DNA of 49,058 nucleotides from Chloroflexota bacterium (GTDB taxonomy: Bacteria > Chloroflexota > Anaerolineae > UBA4142 > SHND01), in assembly GCA_029778615.1 (NCBI GenBank), contig JAKOPZ010000079.1:1-49058 (forward strand), written 5' to 3'. Numbering within the stretch: the first letter of the stretch is position 1; each line of letters begins with the position of its first letter. A model generated the notes under the pieces. It worked only from the letters and a program-made list of their open reading frames with translations, was not told the DNA's origin and made no database searches. The translations under genes and the position numbers were made by a program. This document shows positions 15,478-24,091 of the stretch, piece by piece.

Positions 15478-16257
15478 ATGGCAGTCTCTTTTCCCCTCTC
15501 CCAACCGGAACGTTTTTCTCGCATCGAAGATTCCCTTCAAACGCAAACGCGCGTGACGGTCGAACAATTGGCGCGCGCGTTAAAAGTTTCCCCCGTCACC
15601 GTGCGCGCCGATTTGTCCGAACTCGAACGGCGCGGGCGGCTCGTCCGCATTCACGGCGGCGCGATGGCGGCGAACAAAGCCGCGCACGAACTCAATTTTG
15701 AAGCCCGCGCGCAAATTCAACACACCGCCAAACGCGCCATTGGCAAATACGCCGCCTCGCTCGTGCGCGACGGCGACAGCATTTTCCTCGACGCCAGCAC
15801 CACCGCGCTCGAACTCGCGCGCCAAGTGAGTGACCGCCGCGAATTGACTGTCGTAACAAATTCCATTCGTTCCGCGCAAGAGCTTGCCACCTTTCCAAAT
15901 ATCACCGTCATCATGCCCGGCGGCATTGTGCGCCGCGAAGCATTTTCCCTCGTCGGCAGATGGAGCGCCGACCTCATTCAACAATTCCACATCAGCCGCG
16001 CGTTCATGGGCGCGCGCGGATTCACCTTGCAAGAAGGTCTCACCGACGTAAATCCCGATGAAGTCGCGCTCAAACGCGCGATTGTGCAGGTTGCCAAACA
16101 AGTGGTGGCGTTGATTGACCACACCAAATGGAATCAAGTCGCGCTCGCGTCATTTTGCAGCGTCGAGCAATTGACCACTATCATCACCGACAAACGCGCC
16201 CCGCGCAAAATGGTAAAAGAGACCCAAGCGCGCGGGATTCAAGTAGTACTAATTTAA
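15478..16257 (+). CDS. DeoR-family transcriptional regulator of rhamnose genes
   Basis: This 259-residue regulator has an N-terminal DeoR helix-turn-helix (about 13-65; VTVEQLARALKVSPVTVRADL) and a C-terminal sugar-phosphate-sensing domain with DASTTALELA and VTNSIRSAQEL segments. DeoR proteins control sugar catabolism and respond to phosphorylated sugars. Here it heads the rhamnose genes, like RhaR in bacilli. ATG 15478 is favoured; a TTG at 15463 would add five residues. The leader of about 80 nt holds repeated CGAAAGT-like sites, suggesting autoregulation. The stop codon is inside a 22-bp perfect palindrome. Confidence 0.88.
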   Translation: MAVSFPLSQPERFSRIEDSLQTQTRVTVEQLARALKVSPVTVRADLSELERRGRLVRIHGGAMAANKAAHELNFEARAQIQHTAKRAIGKYAASLVRDGDSIFLDASTTALELARQVSDRRELTVVTNSIRSAQELATFPNITVIMPGGIVRREAFSLVGRWSADLIQQFHISRAFMGARGFTLQEGLTDVNPDEVALKRAIVQVAKQVVALIDHTKWNQVALASFCSVEQLTTIITDKRAPRKMVKETQARGIQVVLI

Positions 16258-16298
16258 TTTTCAAAAATTTTTCAGAGAAAAATTTTTGAAAATTAAAT
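16252..16298. repeat. Perfect AT-rich 22-bp inverted repeat between deoR and rhaI
   Basis: Positions 16252-16273 are exactly complementary to 16277-16298 around an AGA loop. It contains the deoR stop (16255-16257) and two bases of an alternative rhaI ATG (16297). There is no T run outside the stem. It may be an interspersed element or a control point for rha expression. Confidence 0.85.
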
Positions 16299-16308
16299 GT
16301 TGCCCTCC

Positions 16309-17553
16309 ATGTCTTTTTCTGCTGCGTATAACGTTTTGACAGAGCAACTTGCACGGGATGGCATTGACGTTGAGTTTGTAAAAATGCAACTCAAACAGCA
16401 GCACATCGAAACACCATCGTGGGGTTACGCCAACAGCGGCACGCGTTTCAAAACCTTTCCGCACGCGGGCGCGGCGCGCACCACGCGCGAAAAATTGGAC
16501 GACGCCGCGATGGTGCATCAATTGACAGGCATTGCGCCGTCGGTGGCATTGCACATTCCTTGGGACAAACCCGAAGATGACGATTATGACGCACTGCGTC
16601 AATACGCGGAATCGAAACACATCGCGCTCGGCGCCATCAATCCGAATGTGTTTCAGGACGAAATCTACAAACTCGGCTCGTTCGGCAATCCGAACGCGGG
16701 AACGCGCGAAATGGCGCTCGACCACATTCTCGAATGTTGCGAGATTATGACGAAAACGCACAGCGATAGTTTGTCGTTGTGGTTCGCGGATGGCACAAAT
16801 TACGCAGGGCAAGATTCACTGCGCGCGCGGAAAAAACGTTTTGAAGAAAATCTAAAAATTGTGTACGAACATTTGCCTGCGAACGGACGAATGTTGCTCG
16901 AGTACAAATTTTTTGAACCCGCGTTTTATTCCACCGACATTCCCGATTGGGGCGTCGCGTACGCGTTTGCGTTGAAACTCGGCGAACGCGCGCAAGTGTT
17001 GGTGGACTTGGGACATCACGCGCAAGGCGTCAACATTGAGCAAATCGTCGCGTTTTTGTTGGACGAAGGAAAACTCGGCGGCTTTCATTTCAACAATCGC
17101 AAATACGCGGACGATGATTTGATTGTGGGCAGTGTGAATCCGTACGAACTCTTTTTGATTTACAACGAACTCACCGATGCCGCGCAATCGCCCGATGAAC
17201 TTGCGCGCACAACATCACAACGCGTCGCCTACATGATTGACCAATCGCACAACATCGAAGGCAAAATGCTGCCAATGATTTTGTCGGTTTTGAATTGCCA
17301 AGAAGCATACGCAAAAAGTTTGCTCGTTCCGCGCAAAATATGGCAAGACGCGCAAGCGGATGGCGATGTCATGGGCGCGCACGAAATTTTGAACAACGCA
17401 TACAAAACCGACGTGCGCCCGTTATTGATTCAAGTGCGCGCGGAATTGAATGTGCCGACCGACCCCATCGCCGCATACCGCGCGAGCGGTTACGAAGAAA
17501 AAATCGCAAACGAACGTGGAATGGCAACGCGGACGGGGGGGTATCAGAGTTAA
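16309..17553 (+). CDS. rhaI: L-rhamnose isomerase (RhaI type)
   Basis: This enzyme interconverts L-rhamnose and L-rhamnulose, the first committed step. The 414-residue sequence matches the RhaI branch (Pseudomonas/Gram-positive type), a TIM barrel with metal ligands. [15 protein letters not shown] near the start, [14 protein letters not shown] and [15 protein letters not shown] are family-like segments. ATG 16309 is preferred because ATG 16297 sits in the palindrome; neither has a good ribosome binding site. The end is G-rich, and the stop TAA adjoins a heptamer array. The next gene of the pathway follows after 58 bases. Confidence 0.92.
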   Translation: MSFSAAYNVLTEQLARDGIDVEFVKMQLKQQHIETPSWGYANSGTRFKTFPHAGAARTTREKLDDAAMVHQLTGIAPSVALHIPWDKPEDDDYDALRQYAESKHIALGAINPNVFQDEIYKLGSFGNPNAGTREMALDHILECCEIMTKTHSDSLSLWFADGTNYAGQDSLRARKKRFEENLKIVYEHLPANGRMLLEYKFFEPAFYSTDIPDWGVAYAFALKLGERAQVLVDLGHHAQGVNIEQIVAFLLDEGKLGGFHFNNRKYADDDLIVGSVNPYELFLIYNELTDAAQSPDELARTTSQRVAYMIDQSHNIEGKMLPMILSVLNCQEAYAKSLLVPRKIWQDAQADGDVMGAHEILNNAYKTDVRPLLIQVRAELNVPTDPIAAYRASGYEEKIANERGMATRTGGYQS

Positions 17554-17611
17554 TGCACAATGCACAATGCACGCGACTCTCGACTATTGACTAACGACTA
17601 GAGACTAACCT
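17552..17611. repeat. Heptanucleotide arrays (rhaI-rhaEW)
   Basis: Three exact AATGCAC heptamers (17552-17572) are followed by five GACTnnn heptamers (17575-17609) that end two bases before the rhaEW ATG. Unlike the hydrogenase spacers, the two arms are not complementary. Confidence 0.9.
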
Positions 17612-19690
17612 ATGCCAAAAATTCTCTGGAACGATTCCGAAGCACAAGGTTTAGACGACCTCGATTTGCTCGTCTATCGCTCGCATTTATTGGGCGCGGA
17701 CCGCGCGGTGTGCAACATTTACGGCGGCAACACGGGGAGCAAAACCATCGAGCAAGATTTTCGCGGCAATCCTGTGCGAACGCTGTGGGTCAAAGGTTCG
17801 GGTTCCGATTTGGCGACGATGCAGCGCAAAGATTTCGCGGGTCTGCGGATGGACGACATCGAGCCGCTGCTCGAACGCGACGCGATGAGCGATCAAGAAA
17901 TGACCGCGTATCTGACGCAGTGCCTCATCGCGCTCAACATGCCGCGTCAATCCATCGAAACACTTTTGCACGGATTCATTCCCGCCGCGCACACTGACCA
18001 CACGCATCCCGACGCGGTGATTTCGCTCGCGTGTTCGCCGAATGGAAAAAATTGGATGCGCGAGATTTACGGCGAACGCGCGGCGTGGGTGGATTACATT
18101 CGTCCGGGATTCACCTTATCGAAACAAATTGGTCTCGCCGTTCGCAACAACCCGCAAATCGAATGTGTGGTGATGGGCAAGCACGGACTCGTCACGTGGG
18201 GCGACGAACCGAAAGCAACCTACGCACACACGATTTCGATTATTCAAGAGGCGGAAGATTTCATTGCAAACCGCGCGAATGGAAAAAAAGTTTTCGGCGC
18301 AATTTCGACATCGCAATTCAACGAAACAGGACGCCGCGAAATTGCCGAAAGCATTATGCCTGTCTTGCGCGGCGCGGCGGGCATTCCGCGTTCCATTTTG
18401 CGTTTCGACGATTCGCCCGATGTTTTGGACTTTGTAAATTCCGAACGCGCGCGCGAGTTCTCACAAATCGGCGCGGCGTGTCCCGACCATCTCGTCCACA
18501 CAAAACGCGTTCCAATGTTTGTCGAATGGGACGCAGATCCCTCGGCTCCGCTCGGGACAAGTCTCCAGTCTCTAGTCTCCAATCTCCGCGAAGAGATGGC
18601 GGGCTATGTTGAAAATTATCGAACGTACTTTGACGCCAACAAAACCGACGGCGACAAAATGTTTCATCCCGCGCCGCGCGTCGTGTTGATTCCGAACGTT
18701 GGGATGATTACGACAGGCAAAGACGCGCAACTCGCGCAAGTGAGTGCGGACTTGTATCATCGTGCAATCAATGTGATGGGCGGCTCGAACGTGTTGGATG
18801 AATTCAATTCGTTGAGCGCGGCGGAATCGTATGCAATCGAGTACTGGCCCCTCGAACTGTACAAATTGTCGCAGCGTCCGCCTGACCGCGAACTCACGGG
18901 ACGCGTTGCCTTCATCACGGGCGCGGCGTCGGGCATCGGACGCGCAACCGCGTATCGCCTCGCGCAAGAAGGCGCGCATGTTGTGGTTGCCGATTTGAAT
19001 CTCGAAGGCGCGCAAAATGTCGCGGCGGACATTACGAAACGTTTTGGTTTCAAACGCGGACTCGCCGTCCAGTGCAACGTCACCGACGAAGAACAAGTGG
19101 CGAACGCATTCCGCGAAACCGCGCGCGCGTATGGCGGCGTGGATATTGTGGTGAACAACGCGGGGCTTGCGTCGTCGTTTTCTGTGACGGAAACGACGCT
19201 CGCGGAATGGAACAAATTGTTTGATGTGTTGGCGAAAGGATATTTTCTCGTCGCGCGCGAAGCGTTCAAAATTTTTCAACAGCAGCAATTGGGCGGCAGT
19301 GTGATTTTTGTTGCGAGTAAAAATGGTTTGATTGCGAGCAAAAACGCGAGCGCGTACAACGCGGCAAAGGCGGCAGAAATTCATCTGGCGCGTTCGCTCG
19401 CGGAAGAAGGCGGCGCGATGGGCGTGCGCGTCAACGTGGTGAATCCCGACGCGGTGCTGCAAGGTTCGAGCATTTGGGATGCGGGTTGGCGCGAGGCGCG
19501 CGCAAAAGGGATGGGCATTGCGCCCGACCAACTCGAAGAAGCGTATCGCCAACGCACGACGTTAAAAGTGAATGTGTATCCCGAAGACATTGCCGAAGCG
19601 ATTTTATTTTTCGCGTCGGAACGTTCGAACAAAACAACGGGTGGAATTTTGAATGTGGATGGTGGGCTTGTCGCGGCGTACGTACGCTGA
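17612..19690 (+). CDS. rhaEW: Bifunctional rhamnulose-1-phosphate aldolase / lactaldehyde dehydrogenase
   Basis: This 692-residue fusion cleaves L-rhamnulose-1-phosphate to DHAP and L-lactaldehyde (class II aldolase, about 1-410) and oxidises the lactaldehyde with an SDR domain (about 430-692). The aldolase has the metal-binding HTDHTHPD at about 127-134. The SDR has GAASGIG at about 436-442 and catalytic Y582 and K586. A short odd stretch, SLQSLVSNL, near residue 320 is encoded by heptamers at 18561-18588, inserted in frame at a helix boundary. The reading frame is complete, so activity is expected. Confidence 0.93.
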   Translation: MPKILWNDSEAQGLDDLDLLVYRSHLLGADRAVCNIYGGNTGSKTIEQDFRGNPVRTLWVKGSGSDLATMQRKDFAGLRMDDIEPLLERDAMSDQEMTAYLTQCLIALNMPRQSIETLLHGFIPAAHTDHTHPDAVISLACSPNGKNWMREIYGERAAWVDYIRPGFTLSKQIGLAVRNNPQIECVVMGKHGLVTWGDEPKATYAHTISIIQEAEDFIANRANGKKVFGAISTSQFNETGRREIAESIMPVLRGAAGIPRSILRFDDSPDVLDFVNSERAREFSQIGAACPDHLVHTKRVPMFVEWDADPSAPLGTSLQSLVSNLREEMAGYVENYRTYFDANKTDGDKMFHPAPRVVLIPNVGMITTGKDAQLAQVSADLYHRAINVMGGSNVLDEFNSLSAAESYAIEYWPLELYKLSQRPPDRELTGRVAFITGAASGIGRATAYRLAQEGAHVVVADLNLEGAQNVAADITKRFGFKRGLAVQCNVTDEEQVANAFRETARAYGGVDIVVNNAGLASSFSVTETTLAEWNKLFDVLAKGYFLVAREAFKIFQQQQLGGSVIFVASKNGLIASKNASAYNAAKAAEIHLARSLAEEGGAMGVRVNVVNPDAVLQGSSIWDAGWREARAKGMGIAPDQLEEAYRQRTTLKVNVYPEDIAEAILFFASERSNKTTGGILNVDGGLVAAYVR
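18561..18588. repeat. In-frame heptanucleotide array inside rhaEW
   Basis: Four heptamers (GTCTCCA, GTCTCTA and close variants) code for part of SLQSLVSNL. The same heptamers form the spacer at 5852-5872. Confidence 0.85.
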
Positions 19691-19696
19691 GACCAA

Positions 19697-19877
19697 GTTA
19701 AAAGTTAAAAGTTAAAAGCTGATGTTACGCATGTCATTTCGAACCCCTCAATCCTTCGGGGTAAACTCTGTGAGAAATCTCGGTTTTCCACTGAGATTTC
19801 TCGCAAGAACGGCTCGAAATGACAGCTACTGCGTAAGGTGAGTTAAAAGCTAAAAGCGCAAAGGTAAAAGGGAAAAA
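19697..19877. repeat. GTTAAAA heptamer array interrupted by a palindromic element
   Basis: Three GTTAAAA heptamers (19697-19717) and a second run (GTTAAAA, GCTAAAA and variants, 19842-19876) flank the palindromic element at 19732-19824. Both flanks contain GTTAAAAGCT in the same orientation, as if one array had been split by an insertion. The right arm ends one base before the rhaM ATG. Confidence 0.8.
19732..19824. mobile_element. MITE-like palindromic element, copy 1
   Basis: The terminal inverted repeats are TGTCATTTCGA (19732-19742) and TCGAAATGACA (19814-19824). An inner pair GAGAAATCTC (19772-19781) / GAGATTTCTC (19793-19802) forms a second stem. It shares both motifs with the element at 45695-45768. 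There is no coding capacity. Confidence 0.75.
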
Positions 19878-20201
19878 ATGAAACGCGTTGGATTTCTTCT
19901 CAAGGTCAAACCCGACAAAATCGAGGAATACAAAAAACATCACGAAAACGTGTGGCAAGAAATGTTGGACGCGCTGCGCCGAACAGGGTGGCACAATTAT
20001 TCGCTGTTCTTGCGCGACGATGGTTTGTTGTTTGGTTATTTTGAAGCAGAGGAAAGTTTTCAAAAATCGCTAGAGGGAATGGCGCGCGAAGAGGTGAACA
20101 AACGTTGGCAAGATTTCATGGCGCCGTATTTTGAAAATCTCGGCGGCATCCACGCGGACAAGAGTATGCAAGAGTTGGTGGAAGTGTTTCATTTGGATTG
20201 A
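19878..20201 (+). CDS. rhaM: L-rhamnose mutarotase
   Basis: This 107-residue protein interconverts the alpha and beta anomers of L-rhamnose, supplying the form used by the isomerase. It matches the RhaM dimeric ferredoxin-like fold: KRVGFLLKVKPDKIEEYKKHH at the start (the His is catalytic in the family), WHNYSLFLR in the middle and WQDFM near the end. Length and position within the rha operon agree. GGGAAAAA directly before the ATG is part of a heptamer array; no strong ribosome binding site is seen. Confidence 0.93.
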   Translation: MKRVGFLLKVKPDKIEEYKKHHENVWQEMLDALRRTGWHNYSLFLRDDGLLFGYFEAEESFQKSLEGMAREEVNKRWQDFMAPYFENLGGIHADKSMQELVEVFHLD

Positions 20202-20210
20202 TTTGCGTTT

Positions 20211-20281
20211 GTGGGGGCGAAGCATTCACATGCGCGGATGTTCAAGTGCCGCGAATGTTTCTGTGAATGTTTCGCCTCTAC
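20211..20281. repeat. Palindromic element before rhaB
   Basis: Positions 20211-20230 can pair with 20262-20281 over all 20 bases. The three differences from perfect complementarity are all C-to-T changes that still allow G-U pairs in RNA. This matches the style of interspersed GGGGCGAAGCATTC elements. Confidence 0.7.
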
Positions 20282-20289
20282 GATTTTTC

Positions 20290-21792
20290 ATGTCATCCAA
20301 AAAATTCATCGCATTCGATTTGGGCGCGGAGAGTGGACGCGCGATGGTGGCTTCGTTCGACGGCGAACGCATTACGCTGCATGAAGCGCATCGTTTTGCA
20401 AATGTGGCTGTGCGCGTGTTGAACAGTTTGCATTGGGACGCGCTGCGTTTATTTGACGACATGAAAAATGGTTTGCAAAACATTGCGCGCGAACATCGCG
20501 ACATTGCAGGAATTGGCGTGGATACGTGGGGTGTGGATTTTGCGCTGCTCGGACGCGACGATGAATTGTTGGGCAATCCATTTCATTACCGCGATGCGCG
20601 CACGCACGGGATGATGGCGCGCGTGTTTGAAACTGTGCCGCGCGAAACGGTGTTTGAACAAACGGGCGTGCAATTTATGGAAATCAATTCGCTGTATCAA
20701 TTGTACGCGATGCAATTGCAGAACGCGCCCGCGTTGAAACACGCGCAAACGTTTTTGCTCATGCCCGATTTGTTCAACTTTTGGTTGACGGGAAACATAG
20801 CGTGCGAGTTCACCAACGCGACGACGACGCAATGTTTTGACCCGCGCGTGAAAACTTGGGCGTACCCGTTATTGCAAGCGTTGGAAATTCCAACCGAAAT
20901 TTTTCCGCAAGTCATTTCGCCGGGGACAGTGTTGGGAAAATTGCATACAAGTATCGCGGACGAAAGCGGAATCGAAAATGTTGTGGTGATTGCGCCGGCG
21001 ACGCATGACACAGGCTCTGCCGTCGCGGGCGCGCCGTTGGAAAATGAAAACGTCGCGTGGTTGAGTTGCGGAACGTGGAGTATTTTGGGCGCGAATGTTG
21101 CGGAACCCATCATCAACGCGGCGAGTTTGGAATACAATTTTACGAACGAGGGGGGGGTAGGGGGGAGGTATCGTTTGTGCAAAAATGTGATGGGGTTGTG
21201 GATTTTGCAAGAGTGCCGCCGCGAGTGGCGAAAACAAAACGCGGAACTTGAATACGCGGACTTGGTGGCGGAAGCAGAACGCGCACCCGCGTTACGTTCG
21301 TGGATTGACCCCGACGATGATTTGTTTTTGCGCCCCGGCGATATGCCAACGCGCATTGCGGAATTTTGCGCGCGCACGCAGCAGGCGATTCCACAAACGC
21401 GCGGGGAAATAACGCGTTGTGTGTTGGAGAGTTTGGCAATGAAATATCGTTTTCAATTGGAACGTTTGGAAAAGATGTTGGAAAAGAGATTTGAACAAAT
21501 TCAGATGTTTGGCGGCGGAATTCAAAATCAATTGTTGTGTCAATTCACGGCGAATGCGACGACTAGAGTTGTCACTACGGGACCCGTTGAGGCGACAACG
21601 TTGGGGAATGTGGTGATGCAAATGTTGGCGTTAGGATACATTGGTTCGCTTGAACAAGGGCGCGCGGTGATTCGGCAATCGTTTGAAATGAAAACGTACG
21701 AGCCCCACGCAACCGCGCGTTGGCAAGAAGCGTATGCGCGTTTGGGCGCGCGTTGGGACGCGCCCCCCGAACCTCCGCGCGCGACCATTTGA
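20290..21792 (+). CDS. rhaB: Rhamnulokinase
   Basis: This 500-residue FGGY-family kinase phosphorylates L-rhamnulose before aldol cleavage. AFDLGAESGRAM (about 8-19) is the phosphate-binding start, GVDTWGVDFALLG is a family segment, and TNEGGVGG and GGGIQNQLLCQ lie in the ATP domain. The start at 20290 is chosen because the homologous N-terminus begins there; upstream in-frame codons come from a palindromic element. Codons for GGVGG are unusually all GGG, giving a G8-TA-G6 tract at 21150-21165. It is the last gene of the rhamnose set. Confidence 0.93.
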   Translation: MSSKKFIAFDLGAESGRAMVASFDGERITLHEAHRFANVAVRVLNSLHWDALRLFDDMKNGLQNIAREHRDIAGIGVDTWGVDFALLGRDDELLGNPFHYRDARTHGMMARVFETVPRETVFEQTGVQFMEINSLYQLYAMQLQNAPALKHAQTFLLMPDLFNFWLTGNIACEFTNATTTQCFDPRVKTWAYPLLQALEIPTEIFPQVISPGTVLGKLHTSIADESGIENVVVIAPATHDTGSAVAGAPLENENVAWLSCGTWSILGANVAEPIINAASLEYNFTNEGGVGGRYRLCKNVMGLWILQECRREWRKQNAELEYADLVAEAERAPALRSWIDPDDDLFLRPGDMPTRIAEFCARTQQAIPQTRGEITRCVLESLAMKYRFQLERLEKMLEKRFEQIQMFGGGIQNQLLCQFTANATTRVVTTGPVEATTLGNVVMQMLALGYIGSLEQGRAVIRQSFEMKTYEPHATARWQEAYARLGARWDAPPEPPRATI

Positions 21793-21841
21793 ATTGATTT
21801 GTGCCCCGGCTAGGTCAGTCCTCTTTTTACCCGCGACCCTA

Positions 21842-21871
21842 TTGACAAGGGAGGCAGTTTTCATGTAGTAT
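21842..21871 (+). promoter_or_regulatory. Promoter of the LacI/inositol operon
   Basis: TTGACA (21842-21847) and TAGTAT (21866-21871) are 18 bases apart. The predicted start near 21878 falls within the first ACACGTGT box. Confidence 0.8.
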
Positions 21872-21876
21872 CTTGC

Positions 21877-21906
21877 ACACGTGTTCATCCCCTAATACAC
21901 ACGTGT
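21877..21906 (+). promoter_or_regulatory. Tandem ACACGTGT operator boxes
   Basis: Two identical palindromes ACACGTGT (21877-21884 and 21899-21906) have centres 22 bp apart, about two helical turns. Overlap with the transcription start suggests repression by the LacI-family protein encoded next. Confidence 0.75.
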
Positions 21907-21938
21907 TAATTGGCTGCGACGTCGCGGCTCGAACTCCT

Positions 21939-22958
21939 ATGGCGGTTACCATCAAAGATGTGGCACAACGCGCCGGGGTTTCTCACCCCACTGTCTCGCG
22001 CGCCCTGCGCGGTGACAGCAGCGTCACTCTCGAAACCACCACCCGCATCCAGCAAATCGCCCGCGAACTCGGCTATATCCCCAGCGCCGCCGCACGCAGT
22101 CTCAAAACCAATCGCACCCGCGTTGTCGGCGTGCTGGTGCATCGTGTGTCCGACCCGTTCTATTCGCGAGTGATTGACGGAATTCAAGACACCCTGCACC
22201 CGAACGCGTATTCCATCTTTTTGGCTTCGACTAATAATGACCGCACGCGGCAGGCAGAAATTATTCGTGCCATGACCGAGCGGCGCGTGGATGGGTTGAT
22301 TCTTTGTTCGATGTTTATTACGCCCGAATATTTTCGCGAAATTCAAGCGCGCGGCGCGTCCGTTATCCTCTTGCACAACCGCGCCGCCAAAATCACGCCG
22401 TTCACCTTGTACCACAATGACCGTTACGGCGCGCGCCAGATGACGCGGCACCTTCTTGAACTGGGACATACGCGCATTGCATTTTTGGGCAACACGCGCG
22501 CGGGGCGTGAATCCGCCGAGCGGCTCAAAGGATTCAAGCAAGAATTGGACGCTGCCGGAATGACACCCAACCCGCGCTATATCGTCCATGCCGCGTTCGG
22601 GCAGCCACCTGCCGCCGCCGAACCGATACAAGCCCTGCTCGCGCTCGCGGAACCGCCCACCGCGTTGGTGTGTTTCAATGACTCGCTGGCGATTGGTGCG
22701 CTCCAAGTTTTGCACAACGCGGGCAAGCGCGTGCCCCAAGATTGGTCGGTGACCGGCTTTGACAATATCACTATTGCCGAGTTTATGAATCCGCCGCTCA
22801 CGACGTTCGACCAACCCAAGTATTCGCTCGGCGCGCAAGCGGCAAATCTGCTTTTACGTTTGATGGAGTCGCCCGGGACAGACGATTCTACTTGGAACAT
22901 TCCATCCCTGCGCGGTGAAATTCTTGTGCGCGGCTCGACCGCGCCGCCCCCGCATTGA
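21939..22958 (+). CDS. LacI-family transcriptional regulator
   Basis: This 339-residue LacI/GalR regulator has the N-terminal HTH (TIKDVAQRAGVSHPTVSRAL, residues 4-23), the hinge region SAAARSLKTNRT and a periplasmic-binding-like sensor domain. ATG 21939 gives the normal N-terminus; the longer frame back to 21873 would add 22 non-family residues. It is preceded by a good promoter and two ACACGTGT palindromes, so it is probably autoregulated. The inositol genes start 33 bases after its stop, without a separate promoter visible. It most likely senses inositol or a product of its breakdown, which is inference. Confidence 0.92.
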   Translation: MAVTIKDVAQRAGVSHPTVSRALRGDSSVTLETTTRIQQIARELGYIPSAAARSLKTNRTRVVGVLVHRVSDPFYSRVIDGIQDTLHPNAYSIFLASTNNDRTRQAEIIRAMTERRVDGLILCSMFITPEYFREIQARGASVILLHNRAAKITPFTLYHNDRYGARQMTRHLLELGHTRIAFLGNTRAGRESAERLKGFKQELDAAGMTPNPRYIVHAAFGQPPAAAEPIQALLALAEPPTALVCFNDSLAIGALQVLHNAGKRVPQDWSVTGFDNITIAEFMNPPLTTFDQPKYSLGAQAANLLLRLMESPGTDDSTWNIPSLRGEILVRGSTAPPPH

Positions 22959-22991
22959 GTTCGTTTCCTTTGATGATTTTTGAGGATGCTT

Positions 22992-24080
22992 ATGCCTGAA
23001 TACAACAGTCCGCTCGCCGAAATGGCGGCGACAACTCCCACACAGTATTGGAACGATTCCTGCTCGGTGCAGGAGCTGCAATACGCGATGGCGCGCGGCG
23101 CCATCGGCGCGACGAGCAATCCGGTCATCGTGCTCAACGTGTTGAAAAAAGAAATGGCAATGTGGGACGCGCGCATTCATGAAATCATTGCCGAGAATCC
23201 CACCGCGACCGACGCGCAAGTGAGCTGGCAGGTGTACCAAGAAATTGCCGTGAACGGCGCGCAACAACTCTTGCCCGTGTTTGAACGCGAGCATCGCAAA
23301 TTCGGTCGGCTCTCGATTCAGACCGACCCGCGCCTCTATCGCGACCGCGACGCGATTTTGGAACAAGCAGAAAAATTTTCCGCGCTCGCGCCAAACATGC
23401 AAGTCAAAATTCCTGCAACGCGCGCGGGCATCGGCATGATTGAAGAAGCGACGTATCGCGGCGTGAACTTGAACGTGACCGTGAGTTTCACCGTGCCGCA
23501 GACGCTCGCCGCCGCAGAGGCAATCGAACGCGGTTTGCAGCGCCGCGAACGCGAGGGCAAGGATGTGAACACCATGTCGCCGGTGGTCACGATGATGGTC
23601 GGACGCAATGACGATTGGATGAAAGTGGTCGTCAAGCGCGATGAAATCGAAATCAATCCCGACTATCTCGAATGGTGCGGCGTCGCGTGTTTCAAAAAAG
23701 CATATGGCATTTATCAAACGCGCGGCTATCGCGCGCGCTTGCTTTCGGCGGCGTACCGCAATTTTTATCACTGGACGGAATTTGTCGGCGGCGAAGTGAC
23801 GCTGACGATTCCGTGGGAATGGCAAGTGAAATACAACGAGTCCGACGTCAAGCCCACTGTGCGCATGCAAGAACCCGTGAACGAAGAAATTCTCGAAACG
23901 CTTTATACGCGCATTCCCGATTTTCGCCGCGCGTACGATGAGGATGGAATGACGGTGGACGAATTTGACACGTTCGGCGCGACGGTGCGTACGCTGCGTT
24001 CGTTCATCGAAGGGTATTACAACTTTGTCGCGCTGATTCGCGATTTTATGCTGCCGAACCCGGACGTGAAATCAAAATAG
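22992..24080 (+). CDS. Transaldolase-family protein in the inositol operon
   Basis: This 362-residue protein carries the transaldolase fold with the Schiff-base lysine K139 in MQVKIPAT and the GATSNPVIV segment near 39-47. It is longer than fructose-6-phosphate aldolases (about 220) and near classical transaldolases. ATG 22992 has TGAGGA at 22981-22986. It stands first after the LacI gene and before iolD, where inositol operons usually carry iolC/iolJ/iolA. It could process a keto-deoxy sugar product of IolB, or a pentose-phosphate intermediate. The substrate cannot be read from the sequence. Confidence 0.85.
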   Translation: MPEYNSPLAEMAATTPTQYWNDSCSVQELQYAMARGAIGATSNPVIVLNVLKKEMAMWDARIHEIIAENPTATDAQVSWQVYQEIAVNGAQQLLPVFEREHRKFGRLSIQTDPRLYRDRDAILEQAEKFSALAPNMQVKIPATRAGIGMIEEATYRGVNLNVTVSFTVPQTLAAAEAIERGLQRREREGKDVNTMSPVVTMMVGRNDDWMKVVVKRDEIEINPDYLEWCGVACFKKAYGIYQTRGYRARLLSAAYRNFYHWTEFVGGEVTLTIPWEWQVKYNESDVKPTVRMQEPVNEEILETLYTRIPDFRRAYDEDGMTVDEFDTFGATVRTLRSFIEGYYNFVALIRDFMLPNPDVKSK

Positions 24081-24091
24081 GAAATCCGCAC

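Noticed and set aside
16252-16298. Rho-independent terminator after deoR
   Set aside because: The stem is AT-rich with no T run outside the pairing, and the rhamnose genes continue directly after it.
20131-20289. N-terminal extension of rhaB
   Set aside because: The upstream frame runs through the end of rhaM and a palindromic element; the kinase family starts at 20290.
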